DNA of 64,000 nt, from contig QVRM01005491.1 of the NCBI GenBank assembly GCA_003439945.1, positions 1-64,000 on the forward strand, in the 5' to 3' direction. The stretch's first letter is position 1. Each line of letters starts with the position of its first letter. Shown here in pieces: positions 55,051 through 64,000 of the stretch. A program made the translations under genes and the position numbers. The stretch comes from Dermanyssus gallinae. Its lineage: Eukaryota; Arthropoda; Arachnida; Mesostigmata; Dermanyssidae. The notes beneath the pieces were generated by a model that was given only the letters and a program-made list of their open reading frames with translations, did not search any database and was not told the DNA's origin.

Positions 55051-57225
55051 TCGTGGGTGGCGGGCCGACACACAGTGCTCAGGTGATCAGCTGGGCATGA
55101 GGGATGCCAAAGCAGTGAAGCGCAATCGGTGGCGCACTACGCCGGCACTGGCGTATCGCCCGCGTTGGCCAGCATTGGCCGGCTTGCTCCGCGGCCCTCC
55201 CGGAGATCCGCTGTCACCACTGTCGTCGTCGTCTGGGGGTGGTGGGGTGGTAGGAGGGTCGAGGGAGGTGTCAGACACCCCCGAGCAGTGGTAAGCTTGC
55301 GGTGCCAAACAGACCTGAGAAGACCTGCAGAGAAGACCACGAAACGGACAGCGCGACGAGTAGCAACATCAGCCGCGGCAGAAGTCCCCAGCCGCCGAAC
55401 CGTCGGGTCTATGTCTCCTTTTGCCTCGTCGCCTTGACTCAGGTCGGCTCGCCTGCTTGGCCTGCCTCTTGTGCAGCAGCACAAAGTTAGCAACGTGCAA
55501 CGAAAACTTTGCCCTATCCGAGCACTTCTCGCTCACTCTTAGCCCCTCCCGATTCGACCCCCGCCTACGGCCTACGGCCCAACTCGGCACGACGGTTGTC
55601 GTCGTCGTCGTCGTCGTTCAGGCCGCGGCCGCCATAGGCACCTCCGTCGCACCCCCTTTCGATCGCCGGCCAACCGTCCAGACGCTCCCCCTCTCCCCGT
55701 CAGCCAGTGAACTTGCGCCCGCCAGACATGAATGACTCCGGCAGCTATGTGTACGCTTCGTCTTTATTCGCACCCCCACGTCGTCTTCGTGTTCGTTACC
55801 GCCGACGCTGCCGCCGTTGTCGTCAGGGGGACAGCAGGGGAGCTGGTTGGCGGTCGCGGGGGTAGCCGCAGCAGCACCAGGCGAAACGGGAAGCACGACA
55901 GTACTGCGCGCTTAGGATGCCAGCGTCGAATCCAACCCCACATCTCCCCCTCCCTCGATGAAGGCCAACGAAAAGCTCCTCAGAACAACCGTCTACGGTA
56001 GACTCAGTGCGAGACCGATCTTGACTTTCTTTATCTCTCTATTTCTCTCTCGTGCTTGTTTCCCCCTCTCTCTCTTGCTTGTTCCTCTCTCTCTCTCTCA
56101 TTCTCGCCCGTGCGCGCAATCCGTCGCTCGTTCTCTGTGCCTCTATCGTTATTGCTATCACTCGAAGACCCATCGCCGTTGTTGTGGTTGTTGTTGTTGT
56201 CATTGTCGTGCATGGCCGAGCCCACGACGAAAATCAGCCATTGGCACCCGTTGCTGGTACTCTCCTACCAACGACAACTGGAGCAGCGGCGCTATTACAG
56301 CAGAGCAAGCCAGCCCGCCCGAAGACGATACCGACCTCAGGGCGCGTGCTCCCTGCGCTGGCGCAGCCGCCTTCGATCCCTGCGCGACTGTCCCGCGCTG
56401 CTCGCCCGCGCAGCTACAATCTTTGTCACGTTGGCTGTTCATTCTTCATTCACTGATCGATTCGCATTCCTAGCCAGCAGCGGCGTAGAGTCTGCCGTTC
56501 TCGCGCGCGCTATCTTCATCTCGATGTCTCCCTATCGGCCTTTCTTCCTCTCGCTTCTGTATGTGTCTCTATCTGTCCCTTTATCCGCCTCTATCTGTAT
56601 GTCTGTCTATCTGTCAGACCGACCGACCGTCTGTCTGTTTGTCTGTCTGTGGATTGGCCGTTTGTTGGTCGGTGAAGTCGGCCGAGTCGAAGCGTTAGAC
56701 CAAGCCAAAGCGTCACAATGTGGAAATGTAGTCACGCGCAAGAACGAACGCAAAAAGAGAAAACGCTGCGTCGATTGAAGACGCGCGGCTTTTCCTGTTG
56801 TGCTCGCCCTCAATCTGTCTCTATATATTTCTAGCTCTCTCACTCCCTCAGGTTTTCCAATCCTTATCCTATTTGACTCTTGCCCTCCTGCAGGATAAGA
56901 CACGCGATGTCTCCTGCGGGACGTCTGGACTTGCGGTATTGCTTTGCGCCCGCAAGCGCTTACCTGACCGCTTGGCCGCTAGTCGCCGTCGTCGTCGTCG
57001 CCTCACACCATCGCAAATGCAGCAACGCTCCTACCGCGGCCACAGACGACGGGAACAAGGTGGACGGCGTCCTTCGAACAGACTCCCGAACCCAATCCAA
57101 GATAAAGAAGAGACTCAGGCGGTCAGAGTCGCCCGCCACATCGGGTCGGCACCACATCGAACGCGTCTGTTTCTGTATCTTGGGCAATCGGAACTTTCAG
57201 CACTTTTGACACTCGACTGATACAC
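55051..57225. other. GC-rich unique region, possible host exon or promoter region
   Basis: The base composition changes sharply here: GC-rich with many CG pairs, GTCGTCGTC runs (55596-55618), CCGCGGCCGCC (55622), pyrimidine-rich TCTCTC stretches (56035-56100) and CTGTCTGT runs (56590-56655). Frames of 90-240 codons exist on both strands, but all are low-complexity and none has a family motif. It contains no recognisable transposon. A 5' end or untranslated exon of a host gene is possible but not shown. Confidence 0.4.
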
Positions 57226-58084
57226 ATCACGGTTCCGTCAGACACTACTATTTATTTATATATTTATTTATTTTTTCTTTATCTTTAAACGTTTATAATA
57301 CTCTGTATTTCCCGCCGTAGAATAATGATGCATATGTAGTCGATCGTATACTTGCCGCATCGATATCTGTGACGAGTACACCTGTTCATGCACAGAAACA
57401 AGGGCGCCTGCATGTTTCTTTTCAGCGCTCTTCATTTGATGCCCACAAGGAGCGCTCGAAGGCAGCCGTCAACTTGCGCATACTTGACATCTTGCTGCCG
57501 CGACAGCAGTTGGGCTACTACGCATATGACGAACCCAGCAATCGCTCGTTGTTTGACTGACAAGAGAAGCTGACTGATTTATTTCGCAGACCAGATGACA
57601 AAAAGACGGTCTTTGTGGCATCATGGTAGCTGACACTGGATAAAATAGTCAACAGCTCGCCAGCCCATCATCACGCACTCCCAGTCAGTGGACCTGGCGG
57701 TCTGTCCGTGTCGGTATCAAGTCTAATACAGACGCAGAGCTGCGTACATGTATGCAATTGGCGTCGTCCGGAAATGTACATGGCAATAGAAGATTGTCCT
57801 CGATTTCCCTTTCATATATATATATATATATATATATGGCCATCGTCCTTAATACCATCATACACACCACCACCACCACCATCATCATCACCACCATCAG
57901 CAGCAGCTTGGTTATTGCTATCATTAGCGGCCAAATTTTAATGGCCAAATTGTAAATGCTACCTACTCTTTCCGTAGCCCTCCTCCGCTTCGGTCACTAT
58001 TCGGAAGACGACGGTGGATTATTAGCAGCAGCACCACCAGCCAGCACTAAACTAGGTAAGTTTAGGTAATGTTGGACAATACAT
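57226..58084. other. Stretch without a recognised gene
   Basis: AT-rich runs (57247-57275), (TA)n at 57814-57838 and CAC/CAT triplet runs at 57866-57905. No coding motif. Confidence 0.4.
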
Positions 58085-58300
58085 GAATGGAACCGCTCTT
58101 CGAGCAACGACACGTTCTCACCCGCTACTCCGTCCATGGGTTCCATCACAAACTGTGCCACCGCAGTGGGTTCCATAACCCTTCTGAGATGAGTGTTGCT
58201 GCAAATTTTGCGGCCTTGTATGCACCAAATATCATCATGAAACATGTCGGTCTGCGCCAGCTATCTGGGCGTTAGGTCGCTGACATCTTCTTGAGATGCT
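58085..58300 (+). pseudogene. 3' fragment of an L1-type LINE
   Basis: HVLTRYSVHGFHHKLCH here matches HLITRFAVHGFHLKICA of L1 (4423-4475). After one shift the Cys/His tail reads CCCKFCGLVCTKYHHETC against CMCKLCGCPCDLYHLQRC of L1. The order and spacing of Cys and His are the same. The 5' side is truncated and the 3' side runs into TA-rich sequence near 58340. Confidence 0.7.
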
Positions 58301-58665
58301 TGATTAATGAATACGTGTAATGTAATATAATCAAAGGTATATATATTGAATATATATATTATTATATATATATATACAATATACCGAAAGGTGATGTAAT
58401 AATAAATAATAAACTAGGTAAGCATCTGGGCTCGTCGAACTGACCGGGCAATGAACGGACGGTGCCCACGTTGTCGGTGTGACGACGCAGTGTGAACAGT
58501 CGACGAAATGTACAGAGCACGCACATTCATGTGCATAGTCAAAACAAATAGATAGCTGTTTCCAGCGGGCACAGCGCAGGCGTCTCTGCTGCCGCCGTTG
58601 CTGTCACCCAATTGGTTTGCCTAAAACCTAAAAGCAGTAGCATTGGTATATATGTATTAAACAAG

Positions 58666-58696
<31 letters not shown>

Positions 58697-58706
58697 TTAT
58701 TTATAT

Positions 58707-59013
58707 TTTGTTTTATATTTATATTTACATGAACATTACTTATGCGCGTTATTCATCAATTTAAATTACAATCTTGCGTAAGTGTTCATTTTATATGTTC
58801 ATTATGGAGACATTTTGCTTCTATCTAGTATACTGGCGTGCAAAGGTTAAATAAGTTTATATATATATATATATAAACGCACGTCAGTATACTAGATAGA
58901 AGCAAAATGTCTCCATAATGAACATATAAAATGAACACTTACGCAAGATTGTAATTTAAATTGATGAATAACGCGCATAAGTAATGTTCATGTAAATATA
59001 AATATAAAACAAA
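58707..59013. repeat. F3: near-perfect inverted repeat, 135-base arms
   Basis: 58707-58841 and 58879-59013 are inverted copies with one mismatch seen by eye (GGCG against GACG near the loop). The loop (58842-58878) holds (TA)n. It is unrelated in sequence to F1 and F2. Such a structure would extrude a long hairpin. It could be a MITE or an inverted duplication made during replication. Confidence 0.85.
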
Positions 59014-59299
59014 CTATACATAAATATATATATATATATATAAATGTGGAAAAGATTGAACTAATTTAATGGGATAATCTCGCAAGTGGAATAAATTAAC
59101 AAATGCACCGCTTGTGCGGCTATAACATACTAGCCGTAGGCTGGCTTGCAATTGCGCTGGCTGATATATTTTGACAACGTCAGGCTTCCTACATATGTAT
59201 ATATATATATAAACCATGTATATGAGTTTGTATCTACACACGGACATACATAGAACGACAGAGGTCGTCTCCAATAGTGTAGATGATGCGCAGAATCAC

Positions 59300-59300
<1 letters not shown>

Positions 59301-59354
<54 letters not shown>

Positions 59355-59370
59355 AAGAGAGAGAGGGAGG
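59301..59370. repeat. (TA)n plus (GA)n compound microsatellite
   Basis: TA run at 59301-59324 followed by GAGA to about 59370. Confidence 0.95.
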
Positions 59371-59719
59371 CATTTTGCTTTCATCTATTAATTTACACCA
59401 ACGCGCGACAAATGCAGGCGACGTCTCTCGGTCTGTTTGGTTCGATAGTACCTTAGTTTCAGCCATAAGCCGCGGACTAGTTCTCTGTTTTTGCGTTATT
59501 TTATGACACCACTCTTCCTTTTCTCTCATTTCGCATTCGTTTTTTATAGTTCTTGTTTTGTCACTTGTGCGTCTCTATTATCTCTATTCTACAAAACTGC
59601 AGTATAACTGAATCACTATTTTGCGCTATCCATACGCATGCATGCAGATGTTAGCTTGCTTTTCCTCTGCCTCCCTGCCATTCCCTTTGTGATATATTGG
59701 GTATCTCGACTGTATTCCC

Positions 59720-59770
59720 ATATATATATATATATATATATATATATGGGAATACATATATATATATATC
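59720..59770. repeat. (TA)n inside an inverted repeat
   Basis: TGTATTCCCATATATA is mirrored by TATATATGGGAATACA, then a second short TA run. An 11-base arm encloses the tract. Confidence 0.85.
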
Positions 59771-59964
59771 GTGTGTTGGGTTCGTTGTCTCGCATCTGTT
59801 CTCTATACAAGTAACGTGGTTTCGCTGGCTTTTTAACATGGCCTCCTCCGTAGCCGAGACGAGCCCGCCTTCCCGCAACCTCCTGCTACCCTAATTATGT
59901 GTGTTGTGTTTATTACCACACCTCGCACACTTGATCACACAACCACACACACACTACGGTCACT

Positions 59965-60045
59965 TATTGTTGTTTTTGTTGGCGTTCTTGTTGTTGTTGT
60001 TGTCGTCCTTGTTGTTGTTGTTGTCGTCGTTGTTGTTGTTGTGAG
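59965..60045. repeat. (GTT)n/(GTC)n triplet tract
   Basis: Imperfect TTG and TCG triplets. The plus reading (poly-Val) and minus reading (poly-Thr) are both repeat translations, not protein evidence. Confidence 0.9.
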
Positions 60046-60184
60046 ACGTCGCCCATCCTGCCAAACGATACACATGCATAGGCGCGGGTAGAGTGAGAGA
60101 GAGAACGAGAGAGTAAACTGCTCTCCGTGGGGACGACGCCTAAGCGGTGCCTGCATGATCATAATTACCACGATTGATTAGTTC

Positions 60185-60480
60185 TATTATTATTATTATT
60201 ATTATTATTAGGGACAACGCCAGATGATGTTGAGTGGTCACCGACTAATAATAGTAATACAAACGATATTGTAGATTTTATATACTTAATATAGTAGTAA
60301 TCATGATACTTGTTTGTGTAATTGTGATATTAATAATGATAAACACTTATGATAAAAAAATATATATATGAATATTATAACGATAGTACCTAGAATCATA
60401 ACTACCTAATCATAATAATAGCGGCGATGATGGTGACGATGATTATGATGATGATGATGACGACGACGACAACAACAACG
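60185..60480. repeat. Triplet repeat cluster (ATT, GAT, GAC, AAC)
   Basis: (ATT)n at 60185-60210, then AT-rich sequence, then GATGATGAT, GACGACGAC and AACAACAAC at 60440-60480. Confidence 0.85.
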
Positions 60481-61860
60481 AGAGTTATCCTCATTTTGTA
60501 GGGACGAAGCCACTAGAATGATATTCATCAAAATTAACTAAGGCAATGTCGACTGCCACGGAAGCGACAGGTATTGCGTCTCCTTCTTCTTCTGCTGGTG
60601 ATGTTTGTGTAAAAACTGGAGTACTTTTTTCTACCTTTCTTTCACAACCGTAGTGTCTTTCTCTCTCTATATATTTATATCAGTCCGCTTCCTCATTCGT
60701 CCTCTGTTCGACTTGATGCGATGAAGGCGAATCTAATGATCTGTTGTCGGCTGCAGTCTTCGAGACTTCTCTTAGAACATTACAGTCAATAGTTCGTAAG
60801 TGCGTTCCGTGTACGCACTACTGGTGTATATTTCTGTATGTATATATATATATATATATATATATCAAAATCAGAACCACTAGTTTCAAATGTGCATTCA
60901 ATGCGTTGCAGTTCTTACTCGGGATGGTGGATTAAGTGATCCTGTCAAAAAGCGTTTTTCAAATTTTCAATAACACTTCGGCGGTTGCAACATTGTTAAA
61001 AAGGAAGAATCAACGACAAGTGAATGACAGTCATTTCTGTAGTCCATAATCAAAACTGGTCAATCAAGGTGGTGGCATTCAATAGCGCGCTTCGTACTCG
61101 CTCACGGGTGGTTAAGTCGGACCTCATTGCCACATGGCGTACACACTCCGGCTAGAATCTGGGCGCTGAGATTTGTGGCACCAACTTCGATTTCAAATTC
61201 GAGCTTGCCAGACACGACAAGGTTAGAAAATGCAAGATGGACCGGCCGAAGGGACGCCAGCCAGCCCGCCCTGATATGCCACGGCGGCTCGGCAGAATCG
61301 CAGTTGCGTCGACAGGAGTCTGGCGGCCAGACTCGGTAAGGAAGTCCCACTTACTCGGCGCGTCATTAGGCGCGCTGCCGAAAAAACATTTCCACTGTAA
61401 CTGGTCGCTAAAGATCGACTGGTCAACACCTCACCTGATAAAACAGGCGACGATACTAGTAGTGAACTATCTGTAATGCAGCTAATAATATAGAGAAAAA
61501 TCGTTTTTCAACTAGTCAATTCGAGGCAGGTCATTTTGTCTCCGCCACCGCCGCCACCGCCGCCGCTGCTGCTCATCGGTGATTACGCTCTAATCATATC
61601 GTTAAAAGAAACGGTCATCGACCGAGCGAAGTTGAGCGTTGCTTTCTCGTGCTATTAAAACATTAAGTGGTACAGGAGAACTTTTTGTTCTCAGTCTTGT
61701 GATCTGCAGGACTTTGCCGGCTCAAACCTCAGTGTTTTAGACGTGCAAATGAATCAAGCCCGAAGAAGGCATTTAAGTTACCGCGAAAGGGTGACTATTG
61801 TCGGCAAGCCTACAGCGACGTTCTTGCCTCACGGTCGCAGACACCCATATCAGTGTAATC
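60481..61860. other. Stretch without a recognised gene
   Basis: Contains a (TA)n at 60839-60866 and GCCACCGCC runs at 61540-61570. Frames here (for example 61127-61339 plus) have no recognisable motif. Confidence 0.35.
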
Positions 61861-61869
61861 TGCTGAATC

Positions 61870-61900
61870 GAGAACGTAAGGTGGAGCACCTTACGTTCTC
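61870..61900. repeat. Perfect 13-bp stem-loop
   Basis: GAGAACGTAAGGT (61870-61882), loop GGAGC, ACCTTACGTTCTC (61888-61900). It lies inside a 95-codon plus frame (61743-62030) of unknown nature. It has no T-run after it. Confidence 0.7.
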
Positions 61901-62299
61901 CATCTTAACCACAAACGAGTTTCACAAAATCCTAGCCTTGACGCGGCAGAAGGTGGACATGCTTGCAGTACAGCAGGCAATCCATAATACTCATTCACGC
62001 AATAAACGACTTCCGTCACCCTATATGTAAAAGTTCCAGCCGTTGTAAAATCGACGACAGCTGTGGGAAACAGCCACAGCCTGTCGCCACTGTAGAAACA
62101 CTCGCTTTATTTATATTTGCTTCATCGTCGGCAAGCAACGAAATTAACAAAAATGTTTGTAATATTATAAGTAATTAGCAATACCGTTCCTATTCATCGC
62201 AATGCTATATGTCACTTGAAGTAGTATTACTGCAGGAACGTCGTCTGCAAGTGTGGGCCGGTAGTGTGGGGCTTCAACCCATTTAAAACCAGTCATGTC

Positions 62300-62770
62300 T
62301 CCATCCCCGTATCAGATCGGCAATTGCATAAGCATAACTTCAATATCTTATGCTGTCATTTGCCCTAGGTAGGCCTGCATACAGGGCAAACTCCCCGCAT
62401 GCCAGGTACCACAGCAGTGTGTTTTCAAGCGTGTCCCCAGTTTCGCTTTGGCAGAGCTTGCAGTAGCTTTTTCTAGTTTAAATAGGCAAGGCTGAAAATT
62501 TCTGCGTTCATTGAGAACCTCGGTTAGCTCACTGTTTTACCGACCGCGCAGGCCCTGATATTCAGAATAAAAAGTATTTTCACATTTCCGAGGCGCTCTG
62601 GCCGGCTTAAAATTTCGTTCGGCCTGCCAAATGTCAAGAGTTCTATTCCCTTCCCCTATTCTCTAGTTTGATACGTCTTCCTACAAGCGGCATCGCTCGT
62701 CAGCTCTCAAATCTTAGAAGACTGTGCAAGCCAGAACGAGAATAGCCGCTGTAGTGACATTCTATAGACT
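62300..62770 (-). pseudogene. Possible worn LINE C-terminus
   Basis: On the minus strand, fragments read LLTFGRPNEILSRPERLGN, LFILNIRACAVGKTV and HTAVVPGMRGVCPVCRPT with a later QH and C. The Cys-x2-Cys...His...Cys layout is like the C-terminal finger of LINE ORF2 proteins. Many stops. Family unknown, and this call is tentative. Confidence 0.3.
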
Positions 62771-63229
62771 ATTGTGATCTGTAGAGCGGCTACGCCTTGG
62801 CTGCAAACAGTGCAGTTGACAGCCCCACCGGCGATGCGAATAGACCGATGGACTTGGACACATCACCACCACATACATCATGAAGCGCCATCTTAACTTC
62901 CGCGGTCCGAAGCTGTTTGGCGCCAAGCGGGATAAAGTGGATGCTCTCATTTTATAAAGCGCTAGTGTTAAACCAACACCCATCTTCCAGGTCTTCAGTT
63001 CAAGTGGCTAGGGTGAATGAGCCCGGACGACTACTTTTAACGTTACAATAAAGGTAAATGTCATTAAATATCAGGTGCCATAGATGGAGTTTTTTTCATG
63101 TTTTTTCATGAGCAAGAGATTGGCTTCGTTTCGTATAGCACTTCTGATGTCGTGAAGCTATTCCGTCCTTCGGACCGCTTCTCAATCATCTCGCCGCTAC
63201 TGAAGTTTGCGTGGAGTCTTTTGGCAGAC

Positions 63230-63325
63230 AATCGCCCGCAAAACCATTTTGCAGGTGCGGTAAGGAGCCTCGTGTCACCTATCTCCTAGTTAGATGCGAA
63301 AACCACACCGAAGCTATCTTTGTTC
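63230..63325 (+). pseudogene. Possible LINE C-terminal zinc motif
   Basis: KPFCRCGKEPRVTYLLVRC at 63242-63295 resembles the CxC...HLLxxC motif of LINE C-termini with the His changed to Tyr. The surrounding frame is short. This is weak evidence. Confidence 0.25.
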
Positions 63326-63329
63326 CTTC

Positions 63330-64000
63330 GTTGTCTTTCCTGTTATTTTTTAACATCTGATGGCTCTATTTATTCGCTAAGTTTTTCTCTCGTCTTAAAC
63401 GAGCCGGAAGAGACTCTCCTTTGGAATGCTCGTTTAGTGTTAGGATACGTTGTCATATTTACTGTTCGGTCATCTCTCTCTCTAAGAGAGTTCCGTCAGG
63501 TCATCTGCACTTTCACAGCGAGCGATCAAGTCATTGGCGATCCTATCTGCAACCGGCTGCCGCTCCTTGGCACGTCGTGTTCTCTCTGATGGTATTACGT
63601 TTCTTGTTAGGAACCTAAGTTGTTTCGTAGAATGCTCCACTATGGTTTGCATATCCATTCGAGATATTTAACGTAACTTTATACATGCTTTCGATCAGCC
63701 CATTCATTTCGGCCCGTTGACAGAAAAGCCGATCATCTTTGTCTCGCTTCTCCCGTTTCAGTTTAGGGTTAGCATAGTCCGCTATTTCGGCCTGACGGCC
63801 TTGAAGGAAGCAGACGGAGTAGCGGACTTTTGTCCTGCTTCTTGATCGAAAGCTACGATCTAGGAACATCTCGCTAACTTGCGAAAAAAGGTCGGGCTGG
63901 CAGCACTCTGTACTAGGATTTCGCAATCGTTTCCAAAAGCTCCAGCAAACCCGTGCTCTATGTGCGAAACCGAAAGTAGTAATATAATAGTACGGCAGTT
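63330..64000. other. Stretch without a recognised gene
   Basis: A minus-strand frame of 103 codons (63926-63615) has no motif I know. It is rich in Arg and Lys near its middle. It could be chance or part of a host exon. Confidence 0.3.

Noticed and set aside
55087..55896. Minus-strand frames with Pro/Asp-rich segments (PPPPDDDD and similar)
   Set aside because: Triplet-repeat and GC-rich composition explains them. No start context or splice sites could be argued with confidence.
56035..56778. 240-codon plus frame rich in Ser and Leu, looking like a signal peptide or membrane protein
   Set aside because: It is the reading of CT-rich low-complexity DNA. Overlapping frames of similar length exist on both strands and no family motif appears.
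60719..60935. Possible small exon near 60744
   Set aside because: The frame ends in a (TA)n translation and lacks any motif or convincing splice sites.
62762..62983. 73-codon minus frame with a plausible start
   Set aside because: No family motif; the neighbouring minus-strand sequence looks like worn LINE, and the frame may be chance.

Overview
This is a 64 kb piece of an invertebrate animal genome, not a microbial one. The evidence is spliced host coding sequence (one clear CD36-family exon with consensus AG and GT splice sites), very sparse genes, many dinucleotide and trinucleotide tracts, tRNA-like elements, a mariner transposon and at least four lineages of non-LTR retrotransposons (LINEs). 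R1-like LINEs with three CCHC knuckles are best known from arthropods, so an arthropod is my best guess. The species cannot be told from the sequence alone.

Layout. 0.8-4.7 kb: a decayed APE-type LINE (here called L1; not mammalian LINE-1). 4.76-4.99 kb: the CD36-family exon. 5.1-8.8 kb: a CR1/L2-type LINE with ORF1 and ORF2 on the minus strand. 8.8-11.8 kb: a tRNA-like unit, an R1-like fragment, a 1 kb palindromic transposon (F1) and an unclassified repeat (U). 11.8-13.1 kb: an R2 3' end and a dead mariner. 13.1-18.5 kb: a stack of 5'-truncated LINEs, nearly all carrying or derived from elements with a restriction-like endonuclease (RLE), each separated by (TA)n. 18.5-24.6 kb: R1-like copy R1-A with a long ORF1. 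25.3-27.3 kb: an RLE-type LINE (X7). 27.2-28.0 kb: a duplicated (TA)n junction. 28.0-31.3 kb: R1-B. 31.4-32.5 kb: palindromic element F2. 32.5-37.7 kb: R1-C, the best preserved R1-like copy. 38.5-42.4 kb: RLE-type LINE X1 with ORF1 and ORF2 but no RT core. 42.5-45.4 kb: U and R2 tails, then R1-D. 46.2-49.6 kb: a nearly intact R2-clade element. 50.3-52.1 kb: L3, a relative of L1. 53.2-54.0 kb: R1-F remnant. 54-64 kb: mostly unique or simple-repeat sequence with a GC-rich stretch (55-57 kb), a 135-bp-arm hairpin (F3) and small LINE remnants.

The main theme is (TA)n microsatellite as an insertion site. Natural 3' ends of an R2-clade element (three copies with the same junction), of the RLE-type X family, of R1-like elements (through a poly-A tail) and of the unknown repeat U all abut (TA)n. 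Truncated 5' ends usually abut (TA)n as well. Some breaks inside elements are also (TA)n, so recombination between tracts has reshaped the region. The X family pairs a CCHC-knuckle ORF1 with an RLE-type ORF2.

The labels L1-L3, R1-A to R1-F, X1-X7, F1-F3 and U are mine and local to this window. No searches or alignments were run. Clade names rest on motifs read by eye.
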